Positions 6,416-9,380 of a stretch of DNA of 9,380 bases are shown one piece after another; position 1 is the stretch's first letter; each line of letters opens with the position of its first letter. The DNA comes from Bacteroidales bacterium (GTDB lineage Bacteria; Bacteroidota; Bacteroidia; Bacteroidales; Muribaculaceae). The position numbers were made by a program, and so were the translations under genes. The stretch covers positions 1-9,380 of the forward strand of contig JAUNCU010000114.1 in assembly GCA_030526455.1 (NCBI GenBank), in the 5' to 3' direction. The notes under the pieces were generated by a model, which saw only the letters and a program-made list of their open reading frames with translations, was not told the origin of the DNA and did not search any database.

Positions 6416-6457
6416 GGATTATCCTCAACACCTAAATTTCTACAGTTATTCCGACAC

Positions 6458-8290
6458 TTGAATCCTGAATTAAAACTCAAGATTAGTCTTTTGCCCGATT
6501 GCCCCGGTGTGTATAAATACTACAACAAAGATGGCGTAGTGATTTATGTGGGCAAGGCGAAGAATTTGAAGCGCAGGGTGAACTCCTATTTCAATAGGGT
6601 ACACCCCGTGCTTCGCACTAATATGCTCGTGCGTCACATCCACGACCTGGAGTATATCGTGGTGAATACCGAGGAGGAGGCGCTCGATCTCGAGAACAGC
6701 CTCATCAAAACCTTCCAGCCCCACTACAATGTGCTCTTGAAAGACGACAAGTCGTATCCCTGGATATGCGTGAGCAAGGAACTCTTCCCCCGCGTGTATC
6801 TCTCCCGCGAGAAAGTGAACAAGCACGCCAAGTTTTTCGGACCTTATCCAAAGGCCGAAGTGGCATGGGCGCTGCTCGACTCGCTTAAGGAAATTTTCCC
6901 GATTCGTTCGTGTCGCTATAGCCTCACCCCAGAGTCGGTGGAATCGAAGAAACACCGCCTCTGCCTCAAGTATCATCTCAAGACTTGCGACGGTCCTTGC
7001 CAGGGACTGATTTCTGCCGAAGACTACGCGAAATATATCGATGAAATCACGCATATTCTCAACGGCGAGACAAAATACGTGAGCGACTATTTGCGCGATC
7101 AAATGGAGCGCTATGCTTCGGAGTTGAAATTCGAAGAAGCCGAAATGGTGAAGCGCAAATTTCTGCTCGTGGAGAAGTATAGGGCAAAATCGGTGATTGT
7201 GTCGCCCTCAATTACCAATATCGACGTTTATTCCATCATTCGCGACGAAGGGGCAGCCTTTGCCAATTACCTTCACGTGAGCGAAGGCAGCGTGGTGCAG
7301 AGTATGACCATAGAATATAAATTCGTGGACACCGACACCGGCGAAAGCGATGCCGAACTCATGTCGACCGCCATACGAGAATTCCGCGCCCGTTTTGCCG
7401 ACGCCTATCGCAAGGATAAGGTGCGCGAGGCGCTGGTGAATGTGATCCCCGACTTCGAGTTGGAGGGCATCAACTTCGTGGTTCCACAGCGAGGCGATAA
7501 GCGCAAACTCCTCGGCATCTCCCTGAAGAACGCCGAGCAGTATCGCACCGACAAACTCAAGATGATGGAAAAACTCAATCCCGAGCAGCGGGCGATGCGC
7601 ACCCTCACCACCATACAGAAAGATTTCCACCTGCCCGAGGTGCCTCACCACATCGAGTGCTTCGACAACTCCAACATCTCAGGCACCAATCCAGTGGCGG
7701 CGTGTGTGGTGTTCCGCAACGCAAAACCTTCCAAGAAAGAATACCGCCATTTCAACATCAAGACCGTGGAAGGCCCCGACGATTATGCCTCCATGAAAGA
7801 AGTGCTCACGCGTCGCTATACGCGCCTGATGAACGAAGGCGAAGACCTCCCGCAACTGGTGGTGCTCGACGGTGGCAAAGGCCAACTCAGCGCGGGCGTG
7901 GAAGTGCTCGACGAATTGGGGCTGCGCGGGAAAATCTCGATGGTAGGCATCGCAAAAACGCTCAACGAAATCTACTTTCCGGGCGACTCGCTGCCGCTCT
8001 ACATCGACAAAAACAGCGAAACCCTCAAGGTGGTGCAACGCCTGCGCGACGAAGCCCACCGATTCGGCATCACCCACCACCGCAATCGCCGCAGCAAGAG
8101 TCAGGTACACTCTGTGCTCGACGATATCAATGGGGTAGGGGATAAGACTAAACAACTGCTGCTCAAGCAGTTTAAGAGTCTGAAACGCATACGCGAAGCC
8201 TCACTCGAGCAACTCGCCGAAGTGATAGGCCCCGCGAAAGCAAAAATTGTGCATAATGCATTGAATATCAATCAACAAGAAGATAAATAA
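6458..8290 (+). CDS. uvrC: Excinuclease ABC subunit C, UvrC (610 aa), TTG start
   Basis: Dual-incision nuclease of UvrABC nucleotide excision repair. Domains in order: GIY-YIG nuclease for the 3' cut (about 15-95: GVYKYY, IYVGKAKNLKRR at 29-40); a four-cysteine set C152, C169, C177, C181 spaced like the Fe-S ligands reported for UvrC; UVR domain binding UvrB (about 204-240); RNase H-like domain for the 5' cut, with candidate catalytic D403 (ECFDNSNISGT), D471 (VLDGGKGQ) and H540/H541; and a C-terminal helix-hairpin-helix DNA-binding region (about 553-603). The length is normal. The start is TTG 6458: there is no in-frame ATG between the apt stop and codon 55, and starting at Met-55 would lose the GIY-YIG motif. 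The frame is the same as apt, separated only by the TAA at 6413-6415 and 14 sense codons. Confidence 0.96.
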   Translation: MNPELKLKISLLPDCPGVYKYYNKDGVVIYVGKAKNLKRRVNSYFNRVHPVLRTNMLVRHIHDLEYIVVNTEEEALDLENSLIKTFQPHYNVLLKDDKSYPWICVSKELFPRVYLSREKVNKHAKFFGPYPKAEVAWALLDSLKEIFPIRSCRYSLTPESVESKKHRLCLKYHLKTCDGPCQGLISAEDYAKYIDEITHILNGETKYVSDYLRDQMERYASELKFEEAEMVKRKFLLVEKYRAKSVIVSPSITNIDVYSIIRDEGAAFANYLHVSEGSVVQSMTIEYKFVDTDTGESDAELMSTAIREFRARFADAYRKDKVREALVNVIPDFELEGINFVVPQRGDKRKLLGISLKNAEQYRTDKLKMMEKLNPEQRAMRTLTTIQKDFHLPEVPHHIECFDNSNISGTNPVAACVVFRNAKPSKKEYRHFNIKTVEGPDDYASMKEVLTRRYTRLMNEGEDLPQLVVLDGGKGQLSAGVEVLDELGLRGKISMVGIAKTLNEIYFPGDSLPLYIDKNSETLKVVQRLRDEAHRFGITHHRNRRSKSQVHSVLDDINGVGDKTKQLLLKQFKSLKRIREASLEQLAEVIGPAKAKIVHNALNINQQEDK

Positions 8291-8299
8291 TCATACTAA

Positions 8300-8752
8300 A
8301 TGAGATTAGTGATACAGCGGGTGACCAGTGCATCGGTCGCCATCGAAGGAGAAATTGTGGGCAAAATAGGCCAAGGGCTCATGGTGCTCGTGGGCGTGCG
8401 CGAAGGCGACACCGTCGACGACATGAAATGGCTCGCCCAGAAAACCGTGAACATGCGCATCTTCAACGACGACGCCGGCGTGATGAACCGCAGCGTGATC
8501 GACGTCGATGGCCAGGTGCTAGCCGTGAGCCAGTTCACCCTCAACGCCTCCACCAAGAAAGGCAATCGCCCCAGTTACATCCACGCCGCCGGCCACGACC
8601 TCGCCGTGCCCCTCTACGAAGCCTACTGCGAGGAGGTGGCGACTCTGATGGGCAAAACAGTGGAACGCGGCCGCTTCGGCGCCGACATGCAGGTGTCGCT
8701 CGTGAACGACGGCCCCGTAACCATCATCATCGACTCCCGCCTGAAAGAGTGA
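8300..8752 (+). CDS. dtd: D-aminoacyl-tRNA deacylase (150 aa)
   Basis: Hydrolyses D-amino acids (and glycine mischarged on tRNA-Ala, as known for the family) from tRNA, keeping non-L residues out of translation. It acts as a homodimer in the cytoplasm, with the active site across the interface. Both family motifs are present: SQFTL at 77-81, carrying the catalytic-site Ser-Gln, and NDGPVT at 136-141, the NxGPVT motif with the Gly-Pro that rejects L-aminoacyl-tRNA. The N-terminus MRLVIQRVTSASVAIEGE and the full length fit family norms. The ATG is 9 nt after the uvrC stop, so the two genes are very probably cotranscribed. No internal promoter was seen. Confidence 0.96.
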   Translation: MRLVIQRVTSASVAIEGEIVGKIGQGLMVLVGVREGDTVDDMKWLAQKTVNMRIFNDDAGVMNRSVIDVDGQVLAVSQFTLNASTKKGNRPSYIHAAGHDLAVPLYEAYCEEVATLMGKTVERGRFGADMQVSLVNDGPVTIIIDSRLKE

Positions 8753-8798
8753 TGATGGCAGTGGCGCCAACTTTTTTCGGCATAATAACTTATGCGGA

Positions 8799-8830
8799 TT
8801 TGACGCAACGGCATTTTTTTCGTAAGTTTG
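8799..8830 (+). promoter_or_regulatory. Predicted promoter of the MazG-type gene, near-leaderless
   Basis: TTTG (8799-8802), 20 nt of spacer, then TAAGTTTG (8823-8830): both elements match the Bacteroidota consensus exactly at an accepted spacing. The -7 box ends only 7 nt before the ATG at 8838, so the transcript would start at or a few bases before the start codon. Confidence 0.7.
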
Positions 8831-8837
8831 CAGTGTT

Positions 8838-9167
8838 ATGACTATCAAAGAGGCTCAGCAGAAAGTGGATGAGTGGATTCGCACCTATGGCGTGCGCTAT
8901 TTTTCGCCGCTCACCAATATGGCGCAACTCACCGAAGAGGTGGGCGAGGTGGCGCGCATCATCTCACGCACCTATGGCGACCAGTCGTTCAAACCCTCCG
9001 ACCGCGACAAGGACCTGGGCGACGAACTGGCCGATGTGCTGTGGGTGGTGATGTGCCTCGCCAACCAGACCGGCGTCGACCTCACCGCCGCACTGGAGCG
9101 CAATTTCGCCAAGAAAACCAGTCGCGACGCACAGCGCCACATCAACAACGAGAAATTAACAGATTAA
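8838..9167 (+). CDS. MazG-type nucleotide pyrophosphohydrolase (109 aa)
   Basis: Small all-alpha NTP pyrophosphohydrolase that would cleave (d)NTPs to NMP and pyrophosphate, usually viewed as house-cleaning of non-canonical nucleotides; the substrate is not readable from sequence. The Mg-binding signature is present: E33, E34 and E37 in TEEVGEVARI, then E63 and D66 in GDELADVLW. At 109 aa this is the single-domain form, unlike two-domain E. coli MazG (about 260 aa), so I give no symbol. ATG 8838 is preferred: the next in-frame ATG (residue 28) would delete the first helix of the domain. A strong promoter lies immediately upstream, separating it transcriptionally from dtd (85-bp gap). The gene ends 24 bp before deoC, which it probably leads. 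Confidence 0.88.
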   Translation: MTIKEAQQKVDEWIRTYGVRYFSPLTNMAQLTEEVGEVARIISRTYGDQSFKPSDRDKDLGDELADVLWVVMCLANQTGVDLTAALERNFAKKTSRDAQRHINNEKLTD

Positions 9168-9191
9168 AAATTACGCTATACAATTATCGTT

Positions 9192-9380
9192 ATGGAACAA
9201 GAAAAAATCAACGCTCAGGAAGCCCCTACTAAATACGAAAAGGCATTCCTCGACAGCATGGTGGAAACCAACGATGCAGCAGTGGCTGCGGCAGTGGAAA
9301 AAATCGTGGCCGAACACATGGCCGAAAACGACAACAAGGAAGTGTACGAATTCCTGCTCAACTGCGTGGACCTTTCCCCC
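9192..9380 (+). CDS. deoC: Deoxyribose-phosphate aldolase, N-terminal part (63 codons, runs off the edge)
   Basis: Class I aldolase that splits 2-deoxyribose 5-phosphate into glyceraldehyde 3-phosphate and acetaldehyde in deoxynucleoside catabolism. Only the N-terminus is in the window: MEQEKINAQE, a helical acidic segment (TKYEKAFLDS, AAAVEKIVAEHMAEN), then EVYEFLLNCVDLSP, which resembles the start of the barrel in Bacteroidota DeoC (usually CIDLTTL). The catalytic Lys is beyond the edge. The call rests on this short match and on the known Bacteroidales order in which deoC follows the MazG-type gene. It starts 24 bp after that gene with an A/T-rich leader, so cotranscription is likely. Confidence 0.75.
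   Translation, partial: MEQEKINAQEAPTKYEKAFLDSMVETNDAAVAAAVEKIVAEHMAENDNKEVYEFLLNCVDLSP

Noticed and set aside
7273..7280. TCACGTGA core in uvrC as a third parS site
   Set aside because: The outer TGTT/AACA positions do not match. The CACGTG at 4218-4223 in mnmG fails in the same way.
8753..8778. Possible terminator after dtd (TGGCGCCA followed by CTTTTTT)
   Set aside because: The palindrome has no loop and alternative pairings give only about 4 bp, so a terminator cannot be supported despite the T-run.

Overview
This window looks like a chromosomal stretch from a member of the Bacteroidales (Bacteroidota). The evidence is the gene order ybeY-mnmG-apt-uvrC-dtd-mazG-type pyrophosphohydrolase-deoC, protein sequences that read like Bacteroides/Prevotella/Muribaculaceae orthologues, promoters of the Bacteroidota type (TTTG and TAnnTTTG) and A/T-rich leaders in place of Shine-Dalgarno sequences. 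The family or genus cannot be fixed by reading alone. Almost everything is core housekeeping sequence. I found no phage, transposase, CRISPR array, defence island, tRNA or rRNA.

Layout: 1-277 has no convincing gene but is dense in short inverted repeats and looks like a dispersed intergenic element cut by the window edge. 278-1375 (minus) is a lone GT4-type glycosyltransferase. A strong intrinsic terminator (1457-1504) separates it from the minus-strand pair 3056-2607 (NfeD-like) and 2500-1538 (SPFH/stomatin-like, QmcA type), a membrane-protein pair. A 444-bp AT-rich divergent region (3057-3500) carries promoter elements for both sides.

From 3501 everything runs on the plus strand: ybeY (rRNA maturation), mnmG (tRNA wobble-uridine modification, overlapping ybeY by 4 bp), apt (adenine salvage), uvrC (excision repair, TTG start), dtd (clearance of D-aminoacyl-tRNA), a MazG-type NTP pyrophosphohydrolase and the first 63 codons of deoC, which runs off the right edge. 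The first five genes are tightly spaced and probably one transcription unit. The MazG gene has its own well-formed promoter so close to its ATG that the mRNA would be almost leaderless. The set combines translation quality control, nucleotide salvage or clean-up and DNA repair.

The most interesting structure is not a gene: a perfect 16-bp palindrome TGTTCCACGTGGAACA between mnmG and apt, and a near-perfect copy inside the NfeD-like gene about 3.1 kb away. Both match the consensus of ParB-binding parS centromeres and suggest that this segment lies near the replication origin. No previously undescribed multi-gene system is evident.
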